Made by a program: the position numbers and the translations under genes | Shown here: piece by piece, positions 13,229 through 25,600 of the stretch | How positions within the stretch are numbered: the first letter of the stretch is position 1 | Layout: each line of letters starts with the position of its first letter | The notes under the pieces: generated by a model | What the model was told of the DNA's origin: nothing | The model's database searches: none | Seen by the model: the letters and a program-made list of their open reading frames with translations, nothing else | Assembly: GCA_050084515.1 (NCBI GenBank) | Contig: CM114272.1 | Span: forward strand, 19,220,001 to 19,284,000 | DNA length: 64,000 bases | Direction of reading: 5' to 3' | Source of the DNA: Blasia pusilla | Taxonomy: Eukaryota; Marchantiophyta; Marchantiopsida; Blasiales

Positions 13229-16037
13229 TCGACATCCACTGGATCGATCGGTGCTCCTCCGAACTTCTGGCCGATGACCAATTATTCTGGTTCCGAACGC
13301 TCGGGGACCCTTCCCCGGCTTTCAATTCCATGAACTTCTTTCAATAGATATATTTACATCTATATATGCACCCCTAGCATCTGCTGGGAGATCCGGACGC
13401 ATGTGAGCGCCCGCAAGACGCCACACTTAATTCAGAATGAACATTCAGCTCTCGGAGTCGATTCGATCTATCAGTCCTGTGAGAACATGGGAACTCTCCA
13501 ACACGCAGATTGATACGGATCAGTCGACAGAGACTTGGACATAAGAACATGGGAGGGAGTAGTACTTGAAACTCGAGGTGTGTTGGCAGATATTCTTTTC
13601 CACAAGACTACACATAATGTAGTGACTGTTCTTGATCTTTATGTGTTTTCGATCGACCATGGGAAGGCAGTAGCAGAACACCGTAGATGTTCTAGTCGCA
13701 CACATGGAGCGGATATTGATCTGGGTTCCTAATCCTCGTAGGGTTTACGCAATGTGTGTGCGCTGCCCAGCGCTTTTAAAGTCCCAGGCTGTGTCGAAGG
13801 AAAAGTCAATATCTAATTTGATGAACCCTTAATGATTCTCAGCACCTTTGGCTTTTCTTTTTTGGGAGGTGAGTAGTCAAATTCGATATTGGACTGCAGC
13901 ATCTACACCACCGAGCTTGAGAATGTAGTTCTTTCAAATGTCGTTATTTGTATGTGACGGAGTTTTAAAGAATGGTGAAACTACATACCAGGTTGATTCA
14001 ACATGTGCAAAATTTTTCTTTCGTATTCATGCTACATTGCACATGAACACAGACATATTGAATGGCATCTTTCTTGGAGTCACTTTTCCTTTCTTCCGCC
14101 GCTTGCTTTCAGTTCTGAGAATTCTTCATTTCAATTCTGTAGTTTCTCATGTTGTTCTGAGGATTCCTCATTTCGCTGTTCCAATCTGATTTTGTTTCCT
14201 TTGACCACCTTTCGAGGCTGCATTTATAGTCTCGTGTTTTGATCTGATCTCATCATTCTGATGTTATATATTGGTACATTTTCCGAATCTGAATTTCAGC
14301 TTCCCTTCAAAATCTTTCTGATTTGTGATGACATTTTAGGAAACTCTCCCGTCATGTCTTTCATGGTTTCTCATCTCATAATTCGTCAAACTCCTTTCCT
14401 CATAGCATAATTCATTTGGCCTTCTCCTCCGGATTCATGTGGCTTTTTCCTATTTAAATTCCTTCGCGGTGATCCCATTCAGAACATAATAAAGTGCTCC
14501 ACCGGAAAACTTGAGGAATCGATGTGGAATGCATTTGCCAAACACCACTGCTTCTCTAGTATTCTACTCTCTTTCAGAACTGGGGATCTACCTTAAAGGT
14601 TACTTCCGTGAGTCTTCAGTAAACTCAGACGAATCGAAGGAAGAGTTCCAAGAAGTTTGATACCCTTCAACTGGTTGACGCTATGATCTTTCTGCCTTTC
14701 GTTTCCATCTTGACGTGTCAGAGTTGCACACTCTGTTACTTGATTCATGCTTATGTCCTTTCTCTCCTAGATCACCGCTCTATTGAAGACCTTGATCCTG
14801 ATTCTGCTGGGTTCCGCCAGACGCTCGAGAACTCACTACTGGCTCACCACATGTGAGGTCGCCTGCGCTTCATATAGGTATGCTTACACACATGTGTTGA
14901 TTCAATATTTCTGTACAGCCTGAGAGCTTACTTGACTCCCGATCTGACAGACGAAGTCAACTTGATAAGGTAGCAGTAATCAGGTGTCTCTTCGAGTACA
15001 CTCGTGGCCATTCGGTCTTGAACGTTGTATCGTCATGAGCAGCTGACATTCCAATTTCAGGCCTACGATCTAGGAGTGCCCTACTGTGCGCGATGGTGAC
15101 AGGCAGGCTCGACCTAAAGAGGGTGTTGGACAGATCGATTCACAGAGAGAAGGAACTGGTCTGATGTGGCACGGACTGAGCAGTGATTGCAGTCAAGCAT
15201 CCACTTACTTACTTACTTCCTTTGGATCCCAGCAGTTATCCAGATCCATCTACATGTGAGTAGATCTGCAGCTCGTGCCAACCTGCCAAACTCGCTTTGA
15301 GGCACTTAAATGGCTCCTTGCAGCATGGTCTGGCATAACAGGGAAATTTGTGATTCAGTTCCAATCACAGTCTAGTCGAATGAAGACTTTGCTGCGTCTC
15401 ACACTTATCAAAATCCTGCAGAGGAAAAGGCAACTGAAGCCAGCCAGGGACAGATCGAATTAGGTTTCGCACATCTGCTAACAGATTGAACTCTTCCTGG
15501 CCAACGGAACGAGTGGTAACCCCGAGAAGGACATATCCAAACCAAATATGTCACCTTGACTTCAAGAGGAAAGTCTCGACGGTAGGGTCAAAATTCCTTT
15601 CGTTTTAGAGACAAGTGCAAACACGGAATTCTTACTCAGCACCCACATGATGCTAAAGAACCCTATCAAGTAAGCAAACGAAGATACATCAATTGTCAGA
15701 GTTTCCTTCCCATTGCATAAAACCAGAAATCGCTCGATGCATGTACAGGAAAAGATTCTCGAGTCGATGATCATACAACCGGAACCGTATGTATTTGTAC
15801 ATCATGGTACTATGTAAGGGGAAAAAATAATCAATCCCCAGTGATTTTCATATCAAACAACGGAGGGCATTTCTCGGAGAGAAAATCAATTGGAAAATTT
15901 TGATGTGGAGCTATAATTCTGTTAAGAAAGTTGTCTAACCCGTTTCCTGCCGCAGCTACAACCAGGGACCATAGACCATGGACATAACCGACCTAAATCT
16001 CTAAAAACCTGTATCAGGAAAAGGGCTTCAAACATAG
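13229..16037. other. Intergenic between phytocyanin and pTAC7-like genes
   Basis: 2.8 kb without a supported gene. Short open frames (13,535-13,732; 13,938-14,242; 15,275-15,463) lack domains and good context. The first few hundred bases are the phytocyanin 3' UTR; the last few hundred belong to the 3' end of the convergently transcribed pTAC7-like gene. A non-coding transcript cannot be excluded. Confidence 0.4.
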
Positions 16038-17217
16038 TTACATGTTCTCGTACTTTTCATAATCTGGTTGATCATCCACGTAGGAATCAGTCACCTGCTC
16101 ACCCACATCTTCGTTGATTCTGTCACTGATCATCTTCAGGACGGGCTTCCTTTTCAGGCTGTCTTCTTTATTGTTGCGCAAGTACTCGTTGGCTTCTTCT
16201 GCAATCTCAAGAACGAGTCCAAAAGGATTGGCAGCCCTCAGGAGTAAGTATTCCACATCCACAAGTACTTGATGTCCTTCTTCCTCGTGGGTCCTCTCAT
16301 GCGGCTCCAAAAATGGCAATGTGGTGTCAACCTCTCCGTGCATCGTGTCTTTTTTCTCCTGTCAACATTATCCAACCATCCAAACCAAAATGAGTTGTTT
16401 CCACAGAGTACTGGGAATCTCGTGAGACCGTACATCGAGATGCACACTGCAGTCACATTCGTAAACTTATTGCCCTAGAAACGAGCAATCCAAAAATCAG
16501 AAAGACTTGCATTGTCCGTCGACAGAAATCAGACATCGAACCCTAGATGGATTTCTTTCCACAGAGCAATGAGAGAGTGGGTGTGGTGACACCGTCCTTC
16601 AAGATGCGTACTACACTGAAATTCGTAAGCCAGGTGAACTGCAAATTGGTAATTTAAATTTACTTGAGACTTCGTTCCTTACCAGCCCTCTCTTTCTCCT
16701 ACCGCTTCCAATGCCACCGGATTTTCTTACCGCTCCTCTCAGTTCCGCTCCAATCTGTAAACGCAAAGCAATGTACGTTTAGAATCAGCTGTCGGACACA
16801 TTCAATTGACGAAATACGGAACAGAAAAATTCACAAACAGGATCCGTTCGTATTGAACATCTAAATTGAACTCAGAGGGGTTGGAGAAAGGTGTATAAAC
16901 ATTGGAAAAATGGGCGGCATTACATATGATGTCCGGCCCGGTGCTCTCCGGGGCTCCCCGTCCTGCAAAACACTGATCCAGGACGACTAATCAGATACTA
17001 AGAGAACACGAAGACGATGACATAGAATTGAAATTCACACGGCTAAATGGCGGAACGAGCGAATAGAGAAGTAGCGACATGAAAATAACACTTGCCAAGC
17101 GACTAAATCGCAGGTCCTCGATGCAGCAGCAGCTGCTGTAGTTGTTCGGTGCCCATGCCTGAATTCGATGAGCGAAGAAAACACAGCCGCAGCTCCGACA
17201 GCTCGAATTGCTGCCAT
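16038..17217 (-). CDS. PTAC7: pTAC7-like plastid transcriptionally active chromosome protein
   Basis: Four exons on the minus strand fit together with GT-AG borders and phase-0 junctions: 17217-17092, 16962-16924, 16754-16683 and 16358-16038, about 185 residues. Exon 1 (42 residues, MAAIRAVGAAAVFSS...) is Ala/Ser/Arg-rich like a chloroplast transit peptide. Exons 2 and 3 are basic (GSGRRKRGL). The last exon carries the diagnostic part: EKKDT, LPFLEPHE, then 'DVEYLLL', 'EIAEEANEYLRNNKE' and 'DRINEDVG', which resemble the pTAC7 C-terminus as I recall it. pTAC7 supports plastid-encoded RNA polymerase in higher plants. The first donor is GTGTTA, a weak site, and a Met 28 codons upstream is an alternative start. 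Family identification is from memory of conserved motifs, not a search. Confidence 0.68.
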
Positions 17218-19770
17218 CTCTGCTCTTCCTTCCTCCCCACTGAAAGCAGAACTAACAGATCCTGCGACCTCTGAACCCTGCACCCCAATTTCTAACCACA
17301 TAGTTGCTACGCAAGCGTTCGAACCTGGTCGAACGAAAAATGATTACGATATTAAAAAGGTTGCGAGGAAAGATAATAAGAAAAATAAATAAATAAAGAA
17401 TTTATATCTATATTGGACAGTGTGTTTTTTATTTGCAAGAGTTTTTTTTGACATAATGGGATGTATTGTAATTAAGATCTATTCTAGAAACCTATCATAC
17501 TTCGATAGCATGGGCATGTTATTTAACAAGAAAATGATTTTTTTTAATTAATTTTATTTCATTTCAAAATTTAAGTATAATTTATTTAGTTTTTAAAATA
17601 GTAGAAAATTAAGAATTATTATTATTTATTTATTTAAATAAGTTTTTTAAATAATTTCATTATTCCATACAAATTTAAAAAATACTTAATCTTCCCCTTC
17701 CCATCAAAATAACATCCATTAACTAAGGTACTAGTTAATTTTAATTGATGAAGTAATTTCCCTTTTCATTAAATTCATTGTCCTTTCCTAGGATGCTAAA
17801 TGTGAATTAACATGATTATTTAAGAAACCAGTGCACGGCCCTTTGAGAGGGGTGGGGAAGAAAATAATTAATATGTATGTGTAGATCTAGAGGACACGTG
17901 GATATCCTAGATGGCCAAAAAAAATAATGAGAACTTGTAGGGTCCGTAAATAATCATATTTTTCATTTCAAATTTTAAATATAATTTTTCTTTTCTCAAA
18001 TATTATAAGAAGAAAAAAATTCCACTCCCATCTAAGTGATTCCACTCTTGAATTAAAGTTTAAATGATATTCTACTCCCCTAAATAAGTCCATCTTCCAT
18101 AAAATTTAAACAATATCTACTCCTTCTCTATTAAAATTCACTAGTGAGGTGCCCGTGCTCTGCACATGTAGATTTCAAAATTTCCATCAATAGCTCTCCT
18201 CAACCATAATCGACCAGAAAAAATGAAAAAAAGGCATACTTTAAGGTGGCACGAAGAAAAAAAAATTGAACTTGATTGACACGTGTCGAATGGGGAGGAG
18301 GTATGAATGAGAAGGGGTTCGCTAATAATAATATAGATTTTCCCTTCCCACCAAATATGAATTCATACAGAGAAAAAATTATAAATACTTTGCTATTTTT
18401 TCTAATTATCCCGCTATTTCATCTTATTGTGCATCTAGGATCACCCATTACGGCATAGTTAATTAATTAAGAAAAAAAATTCCTCTTCCACTCAAATTCA
18501 TTTCTTTACCCTTATGTGAACCATCTAATGTGAACCAAGGGACAAGATACAAAATTCACACATGTCACTATTTTGTCTTATTATCCCACTATTTTTTTTC
18601 ATTGTACATAAAGGATCATCTATTGTAATATAGATAAATTATATAGATGATGTTCATACTATGATTGAGTGAGGGGGAATATTTATTAGCACCCCTTAAG
18701 TATTTGGCCCTCTTGAATATTCCTTAAATACAAAAGAAAAAAATTTAATCTAACAAAAGTAGAAGTAATCTCAAAGGCCAAGTGTCAACACAAGAGGGTT
18801 TTTCTAATCCCATCCTCTACTAATAGTATAGATAAGTGACAAATGATGGTATTCAATTTGAATTAGTGATTTAATTAGGAAGGCCTAATCTCCATTTCAT
18901 TGTATAAATGAACCTCAAACAAAGACAAAAAGAAGAAGGGGGTAAGAAATGTAAAAGAAATTAGCAACGAGCCAAAAATTTACGCTACCAACCTATTGCT
19001 ATGAATCCAAAGCAAGCACAAATAGTTGATCCAATGTGAATGGATGGTGAGATGAATTTTAAAAATTTTAACCACTTCAACTTTTATGTATCAACGTAGG
19101 TACTTGTGCATATTGTAACGATAGTGAGATGCATTTTCAAAGATAGATAGTGACAAAAGAGAGACAAGTATTCCAAGAAGGGGAGAATTGATGATTCTCG
19201 TGGAAATGATGAGCGGAGGTTTTGAAGAAGTTATTAAAAGACACATGTAAGTGCCCAAAAAGCTTGGAGCGAGAGTCGTCCAACAAGTACAAAATCTACA
19301 GATGTAAGTTGTAGAATGCACATGATGCTCTTAGAGGTGTGGTTGCAATATTTGTATCATCTCCCAAAATATACATCCATCACATCTTATGACTCAACAT
19401 CTATGACCATTGCCCAAGCCCTCACCATCTGTAGGGTGCTCTAGTTGAAACCTCGCCATCAACTCTTGCCATCTTATAAATTGGTGCCCACAAGAACCAC
19501 TTAATATTTTTTGCATTTGAAATTAACCCCTCTCCAATGCAACTCGGACTTTTGCAGTCCCAAGCCCAAGATTATAGCATGGCAACAAAAACTTGCTATT
19601 TTCGTGTTGTGTCTCTTGGTCACGTCATCCTCAAACTAAAGTACAAGAAGGAAATTATACCAACTCCCTTTATCTACAATTCAAATGCTAAGTTTACTTT
19701 CTTGGCTTGGATAAATGACTAGCATAGTATTATAGCTTACCCTAGTGTGTTCTTCCTCTTACCCACAAAT
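17218..19770. other. AT-rich intergenic DNA with decayed repeats
   Basis: Sharp drop in GC after about 17,330. No supported gene. A sequence starting 'CACTAGTGAGGTGCCCGTGC' near 18,140 and poly-A/T tracts suggest old transposon ends, but no matching partner terminus was found. Confidence 0.4.
18390..18655. repeat. Diverged direct duplication, offset about 185 bp
   Basis: The segment around 18,395-18,463 (TAATTATCCCGCTATTTCAT ... GGATCACCCATTACGGCATAG) recurs at about 18,575-18,645 in diverged form (TTATTATCCCACTATTTTTT ... GGATCATCTATTGTAATATAG). This is an old tandem or nested duplication without coding content. Confidence 0.5.
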
Positions 19771-19838
19771 CAAGAAATGAAGGCCAAAGATACATTCCAA
19801 GTTCATGATTTGAATGTATCTTTGGCCTTCATTTCTTG
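19771..19838. repeat. Perfect 27-bp inverted repeat with 14-nt loop
   Basis: The left arm 19771-19797 and right arm 19812-19838 are exact reverse complements (arm begins CAAGAAATGAAGGCC), separated by 14 nt. In AT-rich, otherwise diverged DNA a flawless 27-bp stem is unusual. It could be a young foldback, a palindromic repair product or a small-RNA precursor; the sequence alone does not decide. Confidence 0.9.
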
Positions 19839-21399
19839 GCATGTCAAGCGTGATCACCAACCTAGCTTCTTAACAAGTCTATACCTTCTTTATTCTTCCC
19901 ATGTGGCTTCACACCAGGGCAGGTTAATTTTTTTTTTGCTTACACAATATGTTGAGAGGATAGATAGGGTATTTTAAAAACTTCCTTACCTAGTCATCTT
20001 CTTATGACACAAGTAGTTCGCGGTATCCTTTGGTCTTGACAAGTCGTACTTGCTGCACTTCCCTGGTAATTGTGAGCCATAAACAATGACTTATGCGTTT
20101 TAACTCCAATCATACTGTGTTTTTCATCGATTTTGGGATATGATTTATTGAGAACTGATAGGTCCATACATGTTAGGTAATGTATCTTCTCTCTTTGTTT
20201 GGGGGTGTAAAGTGATATTTTCAAGTTTTTGATGGTTGTCCAAGACTAGATTAGTTTATACGGTTGATTTTTCCTTCTTGATTCTTGCTCTCTTATGGAA
20301 AATTCTTTCCACCATCAATGAATTAGGCTCTGCTATGAAAATGATCTTGTCTCGGTTTTGAGATATGAGTATATATTTATATTTCATTAAAGTCTTTGCT
20401 GAGAAATGATGGTAGAGGTTATCGGATCGTGATGGAGTTGAAAAATTTAGATGAGGTGTAGTATCCCTCATTACAATTTAATGTTTGCTCTGTGCATGTG
20501 GGTCAAAACAAGGGTAGGTTGATAGTAGAAGAAAAAGAGGATGACCAGCCGAAGAAAAAGATACGCCTACGCATGCCTCCAACACAATGGATAACCGTGT
20601 ATAATGCACGGAGGCCAATCAAGCAAAGGTCTTGATCCTCAGCATGGCCAGAGATGCACATGGGAAAGGTGAACGACTAGAGTAGTTTTTCCTTTTACTA
20701 ACTGGCTTTGTGAGGTGCACTATCTTTTGCTCGTGGTTGACTTCAATAGGCATAAGACATCTATCTGGCCCGCTTAACATGATATTCAATAAACAAAATC
20801 ATTATGATATTTGATCATCTTAAATTTAATTTATGTTATGTTTTTTTGTATTTCTACCCCTTGCAATTGTGGCTAATTTTTTGTATTGTATTGTATGAGA
20901 CTCTTTGGTGAGGGTCCATCTTCATGATCAAATTTCAAGAGTTTTCTTTCTTTTGAAGCATGATTAGTTTCTTTCATATGTTATCTTTCTCGCAAGACAT
21001 TCCTATTAGATCTCAATTTGTACGCTGAAAAAAAAAAATGCCCTTTTTTTTTACTTTAATTATGCCGCTGCTAAACATAACAAACCAAAAAGTCAATGCA
21101 CTTTATGATAATTTCTAAATTGGCATGTTTCCAATTGATGTTGTTGTTTCATAATGACCACTTTTTCAAAACATAACATTTTTTATGTGTTTTTTGGGAT
21201 GTATTTCTTTCCAAGGGAATTGAATATGGGGACTCCACTGATTTATATCCATTTATTCTTGCAAGTAACACCTAAAAAAAAGGCATTGAGAATCTCATTA
21301 AAACCCCCAAAATGGAATCCAACATTCCATATTAGTCATATCGATATGATTGGCAAAGTAAGCCTCCATTCCAACCTAGTTACATAAATTGACTCATTT
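19839..21399. other. Intergenic, no gene supported
   Basis: AT-rich. A short stretch at about 20,530-20,640 encodes '[17 protein letters not shown]' preceded by acidic and basic residues, resembling a fragment of a transposon protein, but it is isolated and ends in stops. Nothing else is supported. Confidence 0.4.
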
Positions 21400-22073
21400 A
21401 GTTATGTTGCAAGGACTAAAATCTTTTTACAACTCCCAATGTCATATTTCCATGACTACAATTGTGATTCCTTTAATTTTAGTCATGTCCCACTACTCGT
21501 GTAATCATGGTGTGTGATTACATGAGTCCAATCTAGTCGCTGAATATAACAATATGACTACATGAGTTGCCATCTACAACTCAATCTACAAATTAAATTT
21601 AACGATCCGTGGAGTCATAACTATTATCACAAAGTAGACTACTCATATTCAGAGTACACTTGTTACATTCTCATAGAATATTGTGTATTTTTGCATACTA
21701 AAAATTATTCACATAGTCATTTATGGTGACTGGACGGATATATAAATATGATTGAAAGAGTTATTTTCCCATGGTCCACATCATCCATGACACGTCATAC
21801 CCATTTTTCTATGTCATATGTTGACGAGTCATTCTTCCATATCATCTGTATGACATGTCAATCATGACCTCATGACTACTCCTTCAAATCATATACTAAC
21901 GTCCACCTAAGCCTACCATCCTAGATTCCTAGTTAGTCTGGTCGCAAAAAAATATGACCTGGCTTTTGTGTCTAAAGTAGTCACCACTCACCACTCATTA
22001 TAAGTCATGGAATGTAAAATATGACTCATATGAGTCATAAATCTAGTCATAAGACCAAGGATTTCTTCTAGTG
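21400..22073. mobile_element. CACTA-type transposon terminus with GTCAT-rich subterminal region
   Basis: The stretch ends in CTTCTAGTG at 22,073; read on the minus strand this begins CACTAGAAGAAATCC, matching the CACTA(C/G)AAGAAA start of En/Spm-class elements. The preceding 650 bp are rich in ATGACT, AGTCAT and TGTCAT motifs, as expected for subterminal transposase-binding repeats. The next three bases outside are TTA, the candidate target duplication. The opposite terminus was not found inside the window; the similar repeat block at 1-830 may belong to it. Confidence 0.65.
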
Positions 22074-22089
22074 TTACAAGGCCCTCTTG

Positions 22090-22930
22090 AACTTGAAGTT
22101 CCACAACTAGAGTTAAAGTTACGATTTATTTGATATTCTTTGAATTTTCTCTTTGATCTTCCGATATCATTTGCTTCCATTTATGCTTAGGCCCTCTTGA
22201 ACTTGGATGGTTTAGAGCTTGAAAGATGACCTCTAAGATTAAACTAAAAACCCAGCATTACATTTGTGGTTTTCCATTTTTAATTAAATTTCTGAAATGG
22301 CATTTGGAGAGTTGATTTTTCCCTTGGGTTCCTACATCCTAGCCGGGGGCATGGCATGAAAACATTTCATGATTTATGTTGTTGGAGTTTAAAAGCATGA
22401 CCAAGAGGAAAAGAAGGAGAAAGAGGGAGAAGAGAGTTGAAGTGGTGATTCCCTTCGCATTCTTTGAATCTTCTCCTTCCCCTTTGCACATCATTATGTT
22501 CTTCTTTTTGGTGGGACCCTCTTGAACTTGAACCGTTAAGATCTTAAAAGATAGATTCCAAAATTAAACTAAAAATCCAAGAGTGAATTTGTGGTTCTCC
22601 ATTGATTTCCAATTCAATCTCTACGTGGGCATTTGAGAGTTGATTTTTACCTTGGTTCTTGAGTCCTAGCGGAACCCATTGTGATCAAGGTGTGACAACA
22701 TTTCTTGATTTATGCCCTTGTCGCTAAAAATCAAAGCCAAGAGGAGAAGAAGAAAGAGGAAGAAGAGATTTGAAGTGGTGATTCCTTTGGCATTCTTTGA
22801 ATTTTTTCCTTCATTTTGATACATTATTTGCTTCCACCATTTTATTGAAGTGAAACATTGTGCTCTTGTTTCTAGTGAGGCCCTCTTAAACTTGAATAGT
22901 TTAAATCTTGAAAAATGGCCTCATGGATCA
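22090..22930. repeat. Tandem repeat, about 333-bp unit, roughly 2.5 copies
   Basis: Shared landmarks recur in order: 'CATTCTTTGAAT' or near variants at about 22,130, 22,458 and 22,790; 'GGCCCTCTTGAACTTG' or variants at about 22,191, 22,519 and 22,880; 'GAGAGTTGATTTTTNCC' twice; and 'CCAAGAGGAGAAGAAG' twice. The copies are diverged, so the duplication is not recent. No coding function is visible. Confidence 0.75.
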
Positions 22931-23225
22931 AAGGGTAGTATTTTCCAAAAGAAAGGGTATATTCTATCCCCCCCATCTAATACAATAGGGCTAATATGAA
23001 TTTCCCCTAGAATACATAAGGGGTGGTATAATAGGGTCTTGCACGCACATACTCTTGGGACCCTCCTGAATAGTCACCCCGTACGCTTCACAAATTCAAC
23101 CACACCTATAAGCCTCGCGCCTTCATGACATTCATTCTTGGATGCCCCTTCTCTTTGTAGCCTCATTGTGTAGATCTGATTTGTTGTCCATCTCCCAAGG
23201 GAGTTAACTTCTTCCTTGTGTATAT

Positions 23226-24050
23226 TGTCACATCTGAGAAGCCGATAGGCTACTCAGATGCCTATCTATCGTGGATAGGGCGTAGGAGCCAGCGGACTAT
23301 CTTGAGTGTAACTTTGTCCCACGGTGTCAGATGAGGTCGATGATAGGTCCATTGTGTCAGGAACGTCGTTTCTGACAACTTTTCTTTTGAGGTCTTTCAC
23401 AGGCCGGTGACTTGTTGACCAATCATCCACCCCTAGTAACTTGTGCGCGCAGGTTACCAAGAGGATAGCTATTTTTAGGGGAAGAACCTTTTGGCTCTTC
23501 CCAACCCTATATAAGGGAGGAAGATGGCTTTCCCAAGCCATCTTTCTCATGTTGGGCTTTTGGAGCACCTCTCTTGTATGTGTGTGAGATAGGACTAGGG
23601 TGCTAGCGTCCGGATTCCTTGATAGCGCAGGGTGGACGAGGCTCGATATGCCGATGTAGATTGAGGAGTGGAGTTTTAGGCCAAGTGTACCGTTTTTACT
23701 ACTCTTTATTTTCACGTGAGAAAGATGTCAAGGGGCTGGTGGGAATTCGTTGTTTGCAGTTAGGCAAGAGAGTTGCCTCAGTGGGGAGCTCTAGAGACAA
23801 TGGTTGGCATTTTTGTTGGTCATTTTGTGTTCGGAAGGCCGTGCGTGGAAGCGCTGTCCATTTTTTTAGATTTCTTTGGTGCGGATTGACGAGGGATAGC
23901 AACCGAGTGTAGCGCGCGGTGTGGCCTCGAGTGTACTCAAGTGGGTGTGTCGAGAAAGAGCAGGAAAGAGTTGCAGTCACCTTGAGGAGGTCGGCTAGGC
24001 CAGGTTAGGTCATAGCCGCCTAGGGCATATTTTAGGTCGGAGTAGAGTCG
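23226..24050 (+). mobile_element. Ty3/gypsy 5' LTR
   Basis: Starts TGTCACATCTGAG at 23,226. It carries a TATA-like CCTATATAAGGG near 23,507 and matches the inverted LTR at 39,110-39,975 over its length, including TGTCNAGAAAGAGCAGGAA near 23,950. The gag-like frame follows downstream on the same strand, which fixes the orientation. The 3' border is approximate, as I could not place the tRNA primer-binding site. Confidence 0.7.
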
Positions 24051-24499
24051 TCGGGAGGGCGGTGAGCGCGGCCACAAACCCATGTGTAGCATGTTGGTGG
24101 ATATACGGCGGTTGCCGAGTAGGGATTGCATGTATGACCTGAGCGTGTCGATAGGTTAGGTGAGTTAGTGGGAGGTTCATGGTGAGCCTGAGTGTTGAGT
24201 GTGTGTGAGGTTGGGTGTGTCATCACGGGATTGACGTTAGCATAGGTGATCTAGTGAGGAGTGTGGGAGACTTTTGGTGAGTCTGAGTGCTTGAGCGGGT
24301 GAGACAGGGTTGTCATCCTGGTGTTCTTCCAAGGTTCGGAAGAACGGGGTAGTGCGAGCAGTAGTAGTGGTGTGACACGGAGTGGACTGAGATATCGAGG
24401 GATTACGAGTGAGGAGCTACCTTGACATTCATCTGTGGCTGGATCGTCATCACTTGACAGTGGGTGTGGTGACAAGATCGCAGATGGAGGCAGTATCAC

Positions 24500-25600
24500 T
24501 TGGTAGGAGATGGATGACATGGGCCATCGGGGCATGCGTCGTTTCTCGGGTGCAGTGGGCATCATCGACTTAGATGATTTCATCCAGGAGTTTGACACGT
24601 GGTGCGACTTCCAGGAGATACGGACCCCGACACGGTTCAACCCTTTCATGGCGTGGAAGGGGTTGTTCTAGCACTTGAAGGGTCCTCCGATGGATGATTA
24701 CATGGATTTTTTATCACTATATTTAGTAGAGATCGATGCTTGGAGGATATATTGGGCTCCAAGGTATGTGTCTACTAGTAGTCGTGAGGCATATGATGGG
24801 ATCGTGAGAGGAGAGAGACCCACACCATAAATCCAGAGACTAGATGGAGAGGAGGGTAGTGAGACAGGCAATGTGGCAGAGACCTCTGGTGGTAGAGGGC
24901 CACCCAGATTCAGTCCCACAGTGGAGTTCTTCCGATAGTTGGGGAAGAGCTACCAAGGCGTACGCATCAACAAGCTGAAGAGTCTACAAGATTTTCAGCG
25001 ACGATCAGGTGAGAGTCTGAGCGAGGCATTCACGCGCATGAGGAGGCTGATCATTGCTACGTATGGAATGATTGAGGCGCAGTCAATCTAGTATTGGTAT
25101 GGGATTTTGGACCGAGAACTACGGAGGAGAGTCCGAGATACGATGGTGATTCACACAGCAAAATCCACATTGAAGGTGGTCTTTGAGTTGTCTGAGAGTA
25201 TTGAGCTCAACATGAGTAAGGAGCAGGTAGTGACCGCTGGATTTTCTTGAGAGTCGACGGGTCCACGAGCGACAGTGACCCCATAGGTGCCACAGCAAGC
25301 ACTAGTATGACGGGACGGGCCAATGTGCCCAGAGATCAGGGCGGGTACCGTGAGCCTATGAGGCAACAACCCGTACGTACATATGTTGCATAACAGGGAC
25401 CGATGTTGTCTTGTTGGACGTGTGGAGGGGCCCATAGGCAGAGAGACTGCACACAACATAGGAGAGGACCACGAGTGCCTCCGATTGCTCATGAGCCACA
25501 AAGGATGGCCCCACCACAGTACTAGTGTGACTATTTCCACAGATATGGTCACACTAGGGATAGATGTTTTGACCTTTGTCGAGAGGCACGTCCAGAGGTA
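24500..25600 (+). pseudogene. Ty3/gypsy gag (capsid and zinc knuckle), broken
   Basis: Plus-strand coding with several in-frame stops. It contains a capsid-like stretch (FIQEFDTWCDFQ, then FQRRSGESLSEAFTRMRRL) followed by a zinc-knuckle-like CWTCGGAHRQRDC near 25,410 and a second Cys/His group (CDYFHRYGHTRDRC) near 25,530. This is the order expected for a retrotransposon gag upstream of the protease region at 26.5 kb. It is not intact. Confidence 0.7.

Noticed and set aside
12674-13331. Several minus-strand and alternative-frame ORFs over the phytocyanin stalk
   Set aside because: They are shadows of the Pro/Ser/Ala-rich coding sequence, whose skewed composition keeps other frames open.
22926-23000. 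CCCCCCC near 22,971 as another right end of the palindrome-bearing element
   Set aside because: The flanking sequence does not match the purine-rich subterminal part shared by 33.7 and 57.09 kb.
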